A stretch of 64,000 nt of DNA from Blastopirellula marina (GTDB lineage Bacteria; Planctomycetota; Planctomycetia; Pirellulales; Pirellulaceae): positions 456,420 through 520,419 of the forward strand of contig NZ_PUIA01000017.1 of the NCBI RefSeq assembly GCF_002967715.1, in the 5' to 3' direction. Made by a program: the position numbers and the translations under genes. Of the stretch, positions 7,913 to 16,584 are shown in pieces. Within the stretch, counting starts at the first letter, position 1. Each line of letters begins with the position of its first letter. Below the pieces are notes generated by a model, which was not told the origin of the DNA, ran no database searches, and saw nothing but the letters and a program-made list of their open reading frames with translations.

Positions 7913-9558
7913 TCTCGATCCTGCAAGACTTCTTCGTCGGGCTGTGGACCAATGTCCTCACCCAACCCATGATGCAACTATTGGCCATGGTATTACCCTT
8001 GGCCATCCTTGCTCGATGGAAGAGGACTACCCCGTCGATCTGGTTGGCACTGGCCTTTGCGGCACTCATGCCGGTACCAGTGATCGCCATTTTGCTTGCC
8101 GATGCCAGCAGCCTGATGGGGCCGATCCTGTTTCTGCTGATTGTCGCTCTGACGGTGGGTATTTTCTCGTTTGTGCAGTTCCTGGCCCATTCGCTGCAAT
8201 GGAACCGGTTTCAAGTCTCGTTCCTGCCGCTTTCTGCCCGGATCTGGTTAGGAATTACATTCGTCGCGGCGCTGGCTATTTGCGTGCTGTTTGCATTTGC
8301 CACGGTGGGCAATTCGCTCACGTGGGTTGCCTGGGCACTGTTCGGCTTGAATGTCGTCATTGCGGTGATTGCCATGATCGACCTGACGAGCCTCCCCAGT
8401 GCAAAACACTTTTCCGTCGAACGCGAGACAAGCCGCATTGCTTCGCTGCTGAAAAAGCAGAAGGTAATCCTGACGGTTACCTACAAAGGCCCCCTGCATC
8501 TGCACTTGTCGGTTCGCGATGACGTTCCGCAACAGTTCCAGGCAGTGCCCGAAGAGTTTAACCTGGACGTCGTACCACGTAGCCGCACGACGGTGCACTA
8601 CGAAATGGAACCAACCAAGCGTGGGTCGTTCGCCATGGATACGGTTTTCATTCAGGTCGACAGCAAGCTCCGATTCTGGAAGAAGATCATCAAGGTCCCG
8701 GCTCATATCGCCATCAGCGTCTACCCCGACATGAAGCAGCTGGCCGAGTACGCTTTACTGGCTCGTACCAATCGCCTGAGCCTGGTGGGCGTGCGGCGAA
8801 CGCGAAAGGTGGGACAAGACCATGACTTCGAGCGTCTACGTGACTACACCCGCGACGACAACTACAAGCATATCGATTGGCGCAGCACGGCCCGCAGACG
8901 TCGTCTGACGGTCCGCGAATTCCAAACCAGTCAGAGCCAGCGGATCATGTTCATGATCGACTGCGGGCGAATGATGACCAACGAGGCCGATGGCATCAGT
9001 TTGCTCGACCATGCGTTCAACGCCATGCTGATGCTGAGCTTCGTCGCTCTGCGACAGGGAGACTCGGTCGGAGCGATCGCTTTTTCTGATCGAGTCCACA
9101 AGTACGTGCCTCCAAAGTCGGGTGCCAACCAGATGAACCATCTGCTGCACGCCAGCTACGATCAGTTTCCGCAGCTGGTCGAATCTCGCTACGACGAAGC
9201 ATTCATGCATCTGCGAACCAACTGCCGGAAACGGTCGCTGGTAGTGCTGATCACCAACGTGATCGATGAGGTGAACTCGCATCAGATCGAACAGTACCTG
9301 ACAACGCTCGTAGGGCGGCATTTACCACTGGGAGTGCTGCTGCGGGATCATCGATTGTTCGACGCCGCCGAGAACGAGAAGCCGTACGGGCCTGACTTAT
9401 TCCGAGCCGCCGCCGCCGCCGAGATCCTTACCTGGCGGCACCATGTGCTGACCGATCTGAGCCACAAAGGGGTCTTGGCACTTGATGTCTTCCCCGAAGA
9501 TCTGACCGCCAACCTGGTGAATCAGTACCTCGAGATCAAAGCACGGCACTTGCTGTAA
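7909..9558 (+). CDS. DUF58 domain-containing protein (vWA-like MoxR partner)
   Basis: I place the start at the GTG at 7909, whose bases overlap the MoxR stop (GTGA), giving 549 residues; a longer open frame reaches into the MoxR gene but is not needed. The N-terminus has about five membrane segments (residues 10-165). The DUF58 core follows, with the signature GQDHDFERLRDYTRDDNYKHIDW and then a vWA-like strand ending in MFMIDCGRMM. A later VVLITNVIDE strand also fits the vWA fold. It is the last gene of the seven-gene cluster. Its stop lies 4 bases from the stop of the convergent glycosyltransferase gene. Confidence 0.92.
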   Translation: MISILQDFFVGLWTNVLTQPMMQLLAMVLPLAILARWKRTTPSIWLALAFAALMPVPVIAILLADASSLMGPILFLLIVALTVGIFSFVQFLAHSLQWNRFQVSFLPLSARIWLGITFVAALAICVLFAFATVGNSLTWVAWALFGLNVVIAVIAMIDLTSLPSAKHFSVERETSRIASLLKKQKVILTVTYKGPLHLHLSVRDDVPQQFQAVPEEFNLDVVPRSRTTVHYEMEPTKRGSFAMDTVFIQVDSKLRFWKKIIKVPAHIAISVYPDMKQLAEYALLARTNRLSLVGVRRTRKVGQDHDFERLRDYTRDDNYKHIDWRSTARRRRLTVREFQTSQSQRIMFMIDCGRMMTNEADGISLLDHAFNAMLMLSFVALRQGDSVGAIAFSDRVHKYVPPKSGANQMNHLLHASYDQFPQLVESRYDEAFMHLRTNCRKRSLVVLITNVIDEVNSHQIEQYLTTLVGRHLPLGVLLRDHRLFDAAENEKPYGPDLFRAAAAAEILTWRHHVLTDLSHKGVLALDVFPEDLTANLVNQYLEIKARHLL

Positions 9559-9562
9559 GCGG

Positions 9563-11152
9563 TTATCGACGTAGCGTCTGTTGATCGGCTTGAATGCTCT
9601 TGGCGACCGACCAGCCTCGGAAGCCGGAGCCGCGATAGATGGTCACGGCGTGCTTGCGTGCAGGCCCGACTTCCACTTCAACTTCTTCCAGCGGCTCGAT
9701 CGATGCGAACGCCAGCTTGAGCGGAAGCGGGATCTCTTCTCCCTGGTGGGCGACCAGCAGAAAGTCGCGGCTCTCGGTTTCGTCAGGGCCACCCCAGACA
9801 TCGTACTGCGAGAGAGGAAACTGGTTGTCTCCCCACAGGTATACCTTCGGATGCTGTGGCATGTAGAACGCCAGCTCCGAAGCAACAGCCCGACCGGCCG
9901 TGACGATCATGGCTTGCGACTGGGCATCGTGGCTTTCGAGGCGAGCTCCCACTTCGTACCCGAGTTCTTCCCAACCGCGCATCCGGACCAGCGCGTCAAC
10001 TTTACTTCCGTTGAGCCCCAGCACCGGCAATGCCAACGGCATCGCGTAGGTACCAACCAGGAAGATCGCCCCGACGGTGGCCGCATAACGCAGTCGCCAT
10101 TCGCCTGGCTTGAGAAACAAATTTGGTAGTTGCACATATCCCAGCGCCCAGGCAGCCACCAGGATCAGACCGGCACTGAAGAAAGGAGCCGGCCAGTTCA
10201 GTTCCAGACGCTGCTTCAAGCTCAAACCCAGCACCAGCAGCATCGGCAGTGCACTCAGGCACAACAGGTAACGTTCGCGACGTCCGACCTGGCGAAATGC
10301 CAAAAGCCCGAACGCCGTCACGCAGATAAATAGAAAGAAGGTGACCGGCGAAATGACACCGAATAGCCCGCCCACGAACTCCAGCGAAATCGCTACGCGC
10401 CGCAGGATGGAAACAGGCTCGCCTTGGAAGTGCTCGCTGGTGTGATGTAGCGTGACCCAATCGTGTTGATAGTTCCAGTAAACCACCGGCAGCAGGAACA
10501 ACAGGGCCCCGATTGCACAGATATACAGGGTCGGTCGAATCGCTTCGTGTCGGTCTTCCCGAGAAAGCAGGACGAATAGACCGCCGAAGACCAGTATGCC
10601 GGCCATGGTTTGCTTGGTCAGCAGGCCAAGACCAATTACGATCGTGGTAGCGACGATCCACTTCCAACGTCCTTCGCCCCGTTCCAGCAAACGCCAGAAG
10701 CAATACATGGCGACGCTCCAGAAGAAGAGGAACGGCGAATCGATCGTCATCAGCAAGCTCATCGCTACGTTGCCAGGCGTCATGGCTGCCAGCAGCATCG
10801 CCCAAAAGCCGATTTTCGCATCGTACATGCGGCGAGCCAGCAAAAAGACAAACGCGAGACTACCAGTCCCCAGCAGCGTAGCCGGCAGGCGAACGGCGAA
10901 TTCACTATCGCCCAACAGCCGCGTCGACAGGCCAATGATCCAGGCAATCATGGGAGGCTTGCTGAAGTAGCCATAATCTAACTGTCGCGACCAATCCCAG
11001 TAGTAGGCCTCGTCGTGGACCAGGTCGAACGGATCGAGCGCGAGGTAGAAAACTCGAAACAATCCCAAGCCCAGCAGCAACCAGATCGCTCGGCGGGTCC
11101 ACAAGGATGAATCAGCGGAGTCGGCCGTCATGGCCTCGTGTGGTGTATTCAT
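9563..11152 (-). CDS. ArnT/PMT-like membrane glycosyltransferase (GT39/GT83 type)
   Basis: The 529-residue polytopic protein begins with a first helix and a catalytic periplasmic loop containing DPFDLVHDEAYYWDWSRQLD followed by GYFSKPPMIAW. The acidic HDEAYYW motif and the KPP element are typical of ArnT/PMT GT-C glycosyltransferases, which use a polyprenyl-phosphate sugar donor. About 10-12 hydrophobic segments follow, then a C-terminal periplasmic domain. It lies 10 bases after the LptF/G gene on the same strand, which suggests a role in glycosylating an envelope lipid. Protein O-mannosylation cannot be excluded. Confidence 0.85.
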   Translation of the reverse strand: MNTPHEAMTADSADSSLWTRRAIWLLLGLGLFRVFYLALDPFDLVHDEAYYWDWSRQLDYGYFSKPPMIAWIIGLSTRLLGDSEFAVRLPATLLGTGSLAFVFLLARRMYDAKIGFWAMLLAAMTPGNVAMSLLMTIDSPFLFFWSVAMYCFWRLLERGEGRWKWIVATTIVIGLGLLTKQTMAGILVFGGLFVLLSREDRHEAIRPTLYICAIGALLFLLPVVYWNYQHDWVTLHHTSEHFQGEPVSILRRVAISLEFVGGLFGVISPVTFFLFICVTAFGLLAFRQVGRRERYLLCLSALPMLLVLGLSLKQRLELNWPAPFFSAGLILVAAWALGYVQLPNLFLKPGEWRLRYAATVGAIFLVGTYAMPLALPVLGLNGSKVDALVRMRGWEELGYEVGARLESHDAQSQAMIVTAGRAVASELAFYMPQHPKVYLWGDNQFPLSQYDVWGGPDETESRDFLLVAHQGEEIPLPLKLAFASIEPLEEVEVEVGPARKHAVTIYRGSGFRGWSVAKSIQADQQTLRR

Positions 11153-11162
11153 GAGCTGGTTG

Positions 11163-12323
11163 CTAGTTCCGATTCACTCGCCAAATGAGTGCTGCGCCAA
11201 TCACGATCAAGACGGCGTTGGCAATCCACACCGGGGCCGCCCCAAAGGTTCCTTCCCGGGCCGTCTGCTCGCCAATGACCAGCAGCGGATAATACAACAG
11301 CAAGATGGGTAGGAAGCAGGTGAAGAAGGTCGAAACATTGTCCGACGACTTTCTCCAAATGGCGACCGGGATCCCCATGCAGACAAAACAGAAGACACCA
11401 AACCCATTGGCCAAGCGGCGCTGACGCTCGGCCTGCAGGCGATACAACCGCTTTTGATGATGCTTCAAGTTATGCTTGGCATTGTCGAGGACTGCCGCGT
11501 CGTCACCGCTGCTCGCTTCTTCGAGCTTCACTTTCGATTTCGCGACGAGCTCCTTCTCGCGATCGATCTGCCGGGGAATCGCCTTCAAGGTCAGGTTCGC
11601 CGGAGACGAATTGTCTTCGTTCAGTTCAATGGAATTCAGATGGTCGAGATAGATGACGCGCTCGTCGGGAAACTCGAACTTCCCTTCGTCGCCAAACTCG
11701 ACGGTACCGTCGCGGCAAATCAGTTGGAGGATGCCTGTCTTGGGGTCGGTCTTCAGCTGGGCCTCTTCCACTTCCAAGTAGATCGACGGCTGCGAATCGG
11801 TCGCGGCGACCTGAAACGTGGGACTGATCAACTTACGATCCTGCACTGACTTCACCGTGACCGAGAAGCCAGACATCTTGAAATTGCGCTGTGTTCGAAG
11901 CACCCCGTAGACCGTATCGTCGAGCGATTCCGCTACCACGCGATGCAGATTTGGCCGCGACCAGGCCGCACAGGCATCGTACATCCAGAAGGTGAAGAAG
12001 CTGAGAAAGTAGGCCAGCGTCAACACCGGCCACATCAACTCCATCGGGTTGATACCGGCCGACTTGATGGCGGTGATCTCATTGGAAGCGGCCATTCTGC
12101 CGAAGGCCGTGCAGACGGCAAAGAGCATGCAGCCGGGGATGGTGTACCGCAGCATCTCGGGAATGAAGTAAGGGAGCATGTTCAGGATCACGCCGGGTGG
12201 CAATCCCTTCTTGAGCCCTTCGTTCACACCGCCGCCGACGGTCATCAAAAGCACGGTGATTCCGAGGCAGAGCAGGAAGACCTTGGTGATCTCCCACAAG
12301 ACATACCTCTGGATCGTTGTCAT
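11163..12323 (-). CDS. LptF/LptG family permease (YjgP/YjgQ)
   Basis: The 386-residue protein has the LptF/G layout: an N-terminal YVLWEITKVFLLCLGITVLLM helix, a second and third helix with PYFIPEMLRYTIPGCMLFAVC and FGRMAASNEITAIKSAGINP, a large periplasmic beta-jellyroll-like domain (about residues 125-270), and three C-terminal helices. The SNEITAIKSAGI element is diagnostic. LptF and LptG form the membrane part of the LPS exporter with LptB ATPase; only one of the pair is here, so F versus G cannot be settled. It lies in a likely operon with the PAP2 gene (19 bases upstream) and the glycosyltransferase (10 bases downstream). Confidence 0.88.
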   Translation of the reverse strand: MTTIQRYVLWEITKVFLLCLGITVLLMTVGGGVNEGLKKGLPPGVILNMLPYFIPEMLRYTIPGCMLFAVCTAFGRMAASNEITAIKSAGINPMELMWPVLTLAYFLSFFTFWMYDACAAWSRPNLHRVVAESLDDTVYGVLRTQRNFKMSGFSVTVKSVQDRKLISPTFQVAATDSQPSIYLEVEEAQLKTDPKTGILQLICRDGTVEFGDEGKFEFPDERVIYLDHLNSIELNEDNSSPANLTLKAIPRQIDREKELVAKSKVKLEEASSGDDAAVLDNAKHNLKHHQKRLYRLQAERQRRLANGFGVFCFVCMGIPVAIWRKSSDNVSTFFTCFLPILLLYYPLLVIGEQTAREGTFGAAPVWIANAVLIVIGAALIWRVNRN

Positions 12324-12342
12324 GAGAACTTCTGTGCTTTAC

Positions 12343-13218
12343 TTAAGCGGCGGAACTTTTACGAACGTTTTCGACGTTGTCTGTCTGGCTCTCAAGCGAA
12401 AACGGCAACGTTTCGGCCGTGCTGGGAGCAGATTGGTCCGGCTGTTTCCAACCGTACATTCCCACGTATAACGTGAGGCCGGTAAAGTAGACGATCGCAC
12501 CACTCCAAGCAATATCACTCAGGTAGTGCCCCCCCTCGGCAATGCGGGAAGCACCAACACCAGCACCACACATAAACCCCACGGCAAATACGCACATCGC
12601 CGCTTTTGGGTTCTTGCGAAGCAGAAGAAATGCTGGCAGCAGGAACACAAAACCCATCGAAGCATGACCGCTGGGGAAAGACTTGGCCATTTCATACGGC
12701 CCAATCGTTCCAGGCGGAATATATTCATACTGGCCACCAAACACGACCGTATCGCACGGACGCGGACGTCCCCAGTTCGGCTTCAGGACCGTATTGATCA
12801 AGATCCCAGGGCCAATCAGGATGGCCAGCGAGCAGAACAGCGCTCCTTTTCTTACACTTCGTAGCCGAGTGAAGAGAAAGCTGCCAATCCATGCGGCGAC
12901 GCTCCCCACGCCAAACACAACCGCAGGTATCGGGCCGTAGTCGTAAATCGTGTTCGCCAAAAACGTTTCCGTATAAGGAAAGCGTTCTCCCTGGGTACTG
13001 AAAAACTGACGCGTGACAGCCAGGTCGAGCGGTGTCCAATAGCAGAGCAGCGTGAGCGTTGCCAACAGAACTAGCGGCACGAGCGCCATCCCAATCAGCA
13101 ATGGCTGAAGAGAATTTGGCTGTGGACTGTATTGTGTTTGGTTCGTGTCGGGCATGGTCGACAAGTTCGCGGCCGATGGCACGTGAGGCAGAACAGGTTT
13201 TATCTCTTGATTCTGCAT
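12343..13218 (-). CDS. PAP2 superfamily phosphatase, membrane type
   Basis: The 291-residue protein carries all three phosphatase motifs of the PAP2 family in order: KPNWGRPRP (K-x6-RP), FPSGHASMGF (PSGH) and SRIAEGGHYLSD (SR-x5-H-x3-D). Six hydrophobic segments and the motif spacing fit lipid phosphatases of the LpxE, PgpB or undecaprenyl-diphosphatase kind. With a LptF/G permease and an ArnT-like enzyme next to it, a lipid A or carrier-lipid phosphatase is a reasonable guess, but substrate cannot be read from sequence. An alternative start at 13155 would drop 21 unconserved residues. Confidence 0.88.
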   Translation of the reverse strand: MQNQEIKPVLPHVPSAANLSTMPDTNQTQYSPQPNSLQPLLIGMALVPLVLLATLTLLCYWTPLDLAVTRQFFSTQGERFPYTETFLANTIYDYGPIPAVVFGVGSVAAWIGSFLFTRLRSVRKGALFCSLAILIGPGILINTVLKPNWGRPRPCDTVVFGGQYEYIPPGTIGPYEMAKSFPSGHASMGFVFLLPAFLLLRKNPKAAMCVFAVGFMCGAGVGASRIAEGGHYLSDIAWSGAIVYFTGLTLYVGMYGWKQPDQSAPSTAETLPFSLESQTDNVENVRKSSAA

Positions 13219-13372
13219 CGACGATCAGGCCATGAGTGCTGTGTGAATCTCGTTCAGTTTTCCGAATCGCCACAGGCGAAATGTCCTTCCGAGTCTTTCG
13301 TGAAGGGTACTACTACCCGAGATGAGGGATTCAACGCAAGACACATCTGCAGTCTTAGCACGCTAGCAGCGA

Positions 13373-13969
13373 CTAAGCGATGAGGCTGTGGATGAGAACT
13401 GCCACCCCTCCCAAAGCGATCACGACCCCCATACTTCGCGACAACCGCGAGGTCGGTTCGATCCAGTGCCCTACCCAGATTCCCACCCCTAACAGCAACG
13501 AAGTTCCCAACAGAAGACCAAATTGAAATGCCAGTGGTAACGAACCAGAGAGTTTATCGGTGCCATGCACATAGCCATGAAGAATTCCAAACAGGGCGAC
13601 CACAACTGCTAGCAATAGCTCCCGGTATTTCCATCCTGGGATCAAGGACACGCCTAGCAGAATGACCGACACGGCGACGACGGGTTCTCCCCAGGGTAGC
13701 CAGATCCCGCTTCCATGCAGTCCAGCTCCCGCCATCAAGCTGCTTAAGAAGACAAGTGGCACCGCGATCATCGAGCCCTTATCGACATGGACCACCAGCA
13801 GCCCAATCGCCAGCGTTGCCAGCAGGTGATCGATACCGAACCACGGATGCAATACGCCTTCTAGAAAACTGCTTCCGGCTTGCACGCCACCCGGAGGACC
13901 ACCCCAAGCTTGCTGGGGCACCAGCAGCGGTATCAGAAAGATGGCCCAAATGGTTCGGGCAAAGCTCAT
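13373..13969 (-). CDS. HupE/UreJ family membrane protein
   Basis: The 198-residue protein has a signal-like first helix, then a HPWFGIDHLLATLAIGLLV segment, a glycine-rich helix, VAVSVILLGVSLIPGW, and FGILHGYVHGTD, then two last helices. The conserved His pairs in HPWFGIDH and HGYVHG are typical of HupE/UreJ, which are thought to move nickel, cobalt or related metals across the inner membrane. No hydrogenase or urease gene is in the window. It stands alone: 154 bases separate it from the PAP2 gene and 49 from trpC upstream. A GAGGG lies about 9 bases before the ATG. Confidence 0.85.
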   Translation of the reverse strand: MSFARTIWAIFLIPLLVPQQAWGGPPGGVQAGSSFLEGVLHPWFGIDHLLATLAIGLLVVHVDKGSMIAVPLVFLSSLMAGAGLHGSGIWLPWGEPVVAVSVILLGVSLIPGWKYRELLLAVVVALFGILHGYVHGTDKLSGSLPLAFQFGLLLGTSLLLGVGIWVGHWIEPTSRLSRSMGVVIALGGVAVLIHSLIA

Positions 13970-14018
13970 TGAGGGTGCCCTCGAATAGGTGAAACAGCGA
14001 AGCCACCCCTACTATCGG

Positions 14019-14810
14019 CTACGCCCCATCCAAAAGTTTGCGAACAGCGGCTTGCACATCGTCCTGCCGCATCAGGCTTTCGCCAACCAATACCGCGTCA
14101 ACATCGTTCTCTTGCAGCAAGCGAATGTCGTCATGCGTAAAGATTCCACTCTCACCCACCAGCACACAGTGGTCAGGTATCTGGCGGCCAAGTCGTATTG
14201 TGTGATTCAGATCGACCTCGAACGTTCGCAAGTCACGGTTATTGATCCCGACCAATTGGGCACCAATGTCCAGCACGCGCGAGACATTCGACTCGTCGTA
14301 AAGCTCGACCAGCGGCGTCATACCCAGTTCACAGATCTGATCATGCAACGACTTCAGGGCATCGTCATCCAGGCACTCGGCAATCAGCAGCACCGCATCG
14401 GCACCAGCGGCTCTGGCTTCGATCACCTGGTAAGGGTCGAGTACGAAATCTTTCCGCAAAATCGGCAAGCCGACTTCACGGCGAATGGCGACCAGATAAT
14501 CGAGATGCCCTTGAAAGAACGACTCGTCGGTCAGGCAGCTGATGCACGCCGCGCCTGCTGCTTCATAGTCCTGGGCGATCTGCACCGGATGAAAATCGGG
14601 GCGAATCAGTCCCTTGGACGGGCTAGCCTTCTTCACCTCGGCAATCAGCTTGACCGCGCCCCCTGACGAGAGCGCGCCCAAAAAGTCCCGCGGCGCGGGT
14701 GCGTCGGCCAGGCGAGCTTCGACTTCTACCAGCGGACGAACCGACTTTGCCGCGGCAATCTCTTCCCACTTTTTGGTAACGATCTTATCGAGGACAGTCG
14801 GCTCAGCCAT
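14019..14810 (-). CDS. trpC: Indole-3-glycerol phosphate synthase
   Basis: The enzyme closes the CdRP ring to indole-3-glycerol phosphate in tryptophan synthesis. I use the ATG at 14810 (263 residues), 19 bases after the purH stop, since the longer frame would start inside purH. The TIM-barrel signatures are clear: LIAEVKKASPSKGLIRPDF (catalytic Lys and phosphate loop), SCLTDESFFQG, PILRKDFVLDPYQV, GADAVLLIAE, and GINNRDLRTFEVDL, followed by ESGIFTHDD. The length matches stand-alone TrpC. No other trp gene is nearby; it seems to be cotranscribed with purH, which is unusual pathway-wise. Confidence 0.95.
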   Translation of the reverse strand: MAEPTVLDKIVTKKWEEIAAAKSVRPLVEVEARLADAPAPRDFLGALSSGGAVKLIAEVKKASPSKGLIRPDFHPVQIAQDYEAAGAACISCLTDESFFQGHLDYLVAIRREVGLPILRKDFVLDPYQVIEARAAGADAVLLIAECLDDDALKSLHDQICELGMTPLVELYDESNVSRVLDIGAQLVGINNRDLRTFEVDLNHTIRLGRQIPDHCVLVGESGIFTHDDIRLLQENDVDAVLVGESLMRQDDVQAAVRKLLDGA

Positions 14811-14829
14811 GTTGTTGTCTTGCGGCAGA

Positions 14830-16398
14830 TTAATGTCGGAAGTGACGGACACCGGTAAAGATCATCGGCAGCTTGTGCTCGTTGCACGCATCGATCACTT
14901 CCTGATCTCGCTTCGAACCGCCTGGCTGAATAAACGCCTTGACGCCTGCTTTGGACGCTTCGTGAATCGAGTCCGGGAAGGGGAAGAACGCGTCACTGGC
15001 CAGCACGCTACCAGGTGCCCGGTCGGCGGCTTTCTCGATCGAGATCTGAACCGAATCGACGCGGCTCATCTGCCCTGCCCCGGCACCCACCAGCGAACGG
15101 TCCTTGCACAGGACGATTGCGTTCGATTTAACGAAGCGGCAGATCTCCCAGGCGAACAGCAGTTCCTGCTTCATCGCTTCGTCCATTGGCGTTTCGGTGA
15201 CGACCTGCCAGGTGCTGGGATCATCGAGCTGGAAGTCGGTGTTCTGCACGAGCAGTCCCCCTTCGATCCAACGCGATTGGAACTCGGGTCGCTTCCCTTC
15301 CAGCGGACCAACTTCCATCAAGCGAACGTTGGCCTTCCACTTGGGCTTGGTGGTCAGGATTTCGACAGCTTCTTTCGAGAAGCTCGGGGCCGCGATCGCT
15401 TCGACGAACAAACCTGGCGTCGAAAGATATTCCGCCGTGGCCGCATCGACTTCCCGGTTCATACCAATCACGCTACCAAACGCACTGAGCGGATCCCCCA
15501 GCATCGCCTTTTCGCAAGCTTCGACCAGCGTAGAAGCGGAAGCCGCACCACACGGGTTGTTGTGCTTGATTACCGAAACCGCCACGTCCGGCAGACCGCG
15601 GGCAATCGCCAGGGCGCTGTCGAGATCGAGCAGGTTGTTGTACGAAAGCTCCTTGCCGTTGAGCTGCTTGGCATCGACCAGCGAAGCCCCGCTGAACTTC
15701 GGTACCGCGTAGACGGCACCTTGCTGATGCGGGTTTTCGCCGTAACGCAGCACAGCCTTGCGCTCGAACGTCTGACGTAGCGTTTCCGGGAAGGGGTTGT
15801 CTTCTTCCTTCTCGAAGTAGTTGGCGATCGCGGCATCGTAAGCAGCCGTATGGGCGAAGGCAGCCGCCGCCAGCTTGCGACGCAGGACCAGCGAAGTCTT
15901 CCCGCCATTTTTCAGTTCGGCGAGAATTTCGGGGTATTGGCATGGCTTACAGGCAATCGTGCTGAAAGCGTGGTTCTTAGCGGCGGCACGCACCAGGCTT
16001 GGCCCACCGATATCGATCTGTTCGATGGCCTGGGCATCAGTCACCCCTTCTTTGGCAATCGTTTCCTCGAAGGGATACAAGTTCACCACGACCAACGGAA
16101 TGGCGAAGATGCCGTGCTCTCCGATGGCGGTCATGTCGTCTTCGCGATCGTGTCGGCACAAGATGCCGCCGAAGATCTTGGGATGAAGGGTCTTCAGCCG
16201 ACCGTCCATCATTTCGGGGAACTGGGTGTACTCGGTGACGTCTTTGACCGGGATGTTGGCTTCCTCCAGGTGACGCCGGGTTCCTCCGGTGCTGTAGATG
16301 GTGATGCCCGCATCGACCAACCCTTGGGCAAATTCGGTCAGACCTTGCTTGTTGCTGACACTGATAATGGCATTTTGAATAACAGGGTCGAGAGACAT
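14830..16398 (-). CDS. purH: Bifunctional AICAR formyltransferase/IMP cyclohydrolase
   Basis: The 522-residue protein carries out the last two steps of IMP synthesis. The N-terminal MGS-like IMP cyclohydrolase domain shows ISVSNKQGLTEFAQGL, YSTGGTRRHLEE, FPEMMDGRLKTLHPKI and VVVNLYPFEET. The transformylase domain shows RYGENPHQQGAVY, KELSYNNLLDLDSAL, VIKHNNPCGAA (catalytic Lys-His), and near the end GAGQMSRVDSVQI and SDAFFPFPDSI. Length and all landmarks are canonical. A 14-base palindrome and another inverted repeat lie in the 186-base gap upstream. trpC follows 19 bases later, probably in the same transcript. Confidence 0.97.
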   Translation of the reverse strand: MSLDPVIQNAIISVSNKQGLTEFAQGLVDAGITIYSTGGTRRHLEEANIPVKDVTEYTQFPEMMDGRLKTLHPKIFGGILCRHDREDDMTAIGEHGIFAIPLVVVNLYPFEETIAKEGVTDAQAIEQIDIGGPSLVRAAAKNHAFSTIACKPCQYPEILAELKNGGKTSLVLRRKLAAAAFAHTAAYDAAIANYFEKEEDNPFPETLRQTFERKAVLRYGENPHQQGAVYAVPKFSGASLVDAKQLNGKELSYNNLLDLDSALAIARGLPDVAVSVIKHNNPCGAASASTLVEACEKAMLGDPLSAFGSVIGMNREVDAATAEYLSTPGLFVEAIAAPSFSKEAVEILTTKPKWKANVRLMEVGPLEGKRPEFQSRWIEGGLLVQNTDFQLDDPSTWQVVTETPMDEAMKQELLFAWEICRFVKSNAIVLCKDRSLVGAGAGQMSRVDSVQISIEKAADRAPGSVLASDAFFPFPDSIHEASKAGVKAFIQPGGSKRDQEVIDACNEHKLPMIFTGVRHFRH

Positions 16399-16505
16399 GG
16401 CAGAACCAATCTAAATCTGTATACCGACAACGCAGTCCGGGAGAGAGAATCAGCCCCCTTTGTAGGCTGGCGAGTGGGAAATCGTCAACCACCCGAACCC
16501 CCGCA

Positions 16506-16535
16506 GGGCGGCAGACCGAAGCAAATCGGCCGCCC
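16506..16535. repeat. Inverted repeat upstream of purH
   Basis: GGGCGGC (16506-16512) and GCCGCCC (16529-16535) are perfect complements with a 16-base loop. There is no T tract on either side. It lies in the gap between the GYF_2-DUF4282 gene and purH and could be a weak terminator for the former or part of the purH leader. Confidence 0.4.
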
Positions 16536-16548
16536 AACGGGCTAGAGA

Positions 16549-16562
16549 TAGGCAATTGCCTA
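16549..16562. promoter_or_regulatory. Perfect 14-base palindrome upstream of purH, possible operator
   Basis: TAGGCAATTGCCTA is its own reverse complement. It lies about 150 bases upstream of the purH start and 23 bases after the stop of the minus-strand GYF_2-DUF4282 gene. A perfect even palindrome of this length with an AATT centre is the form expected for a dimeric regulator site. I cannot name the regulator, and it does not match the PurR consensus known from enterobacteria closely enough to claim. Confidence 0.35.
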
Positions 16563-16584
16563 GGGTTCGCTTGCGGCAGGCAGA

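Noticed and set aside
9400..9425. GCC-rich run in the DUF58 gene (AAAAEI segment) as a microsatellite
   Set aside because: Only a few Ala codons in frame inside a coding region; not a remarkable repeat.
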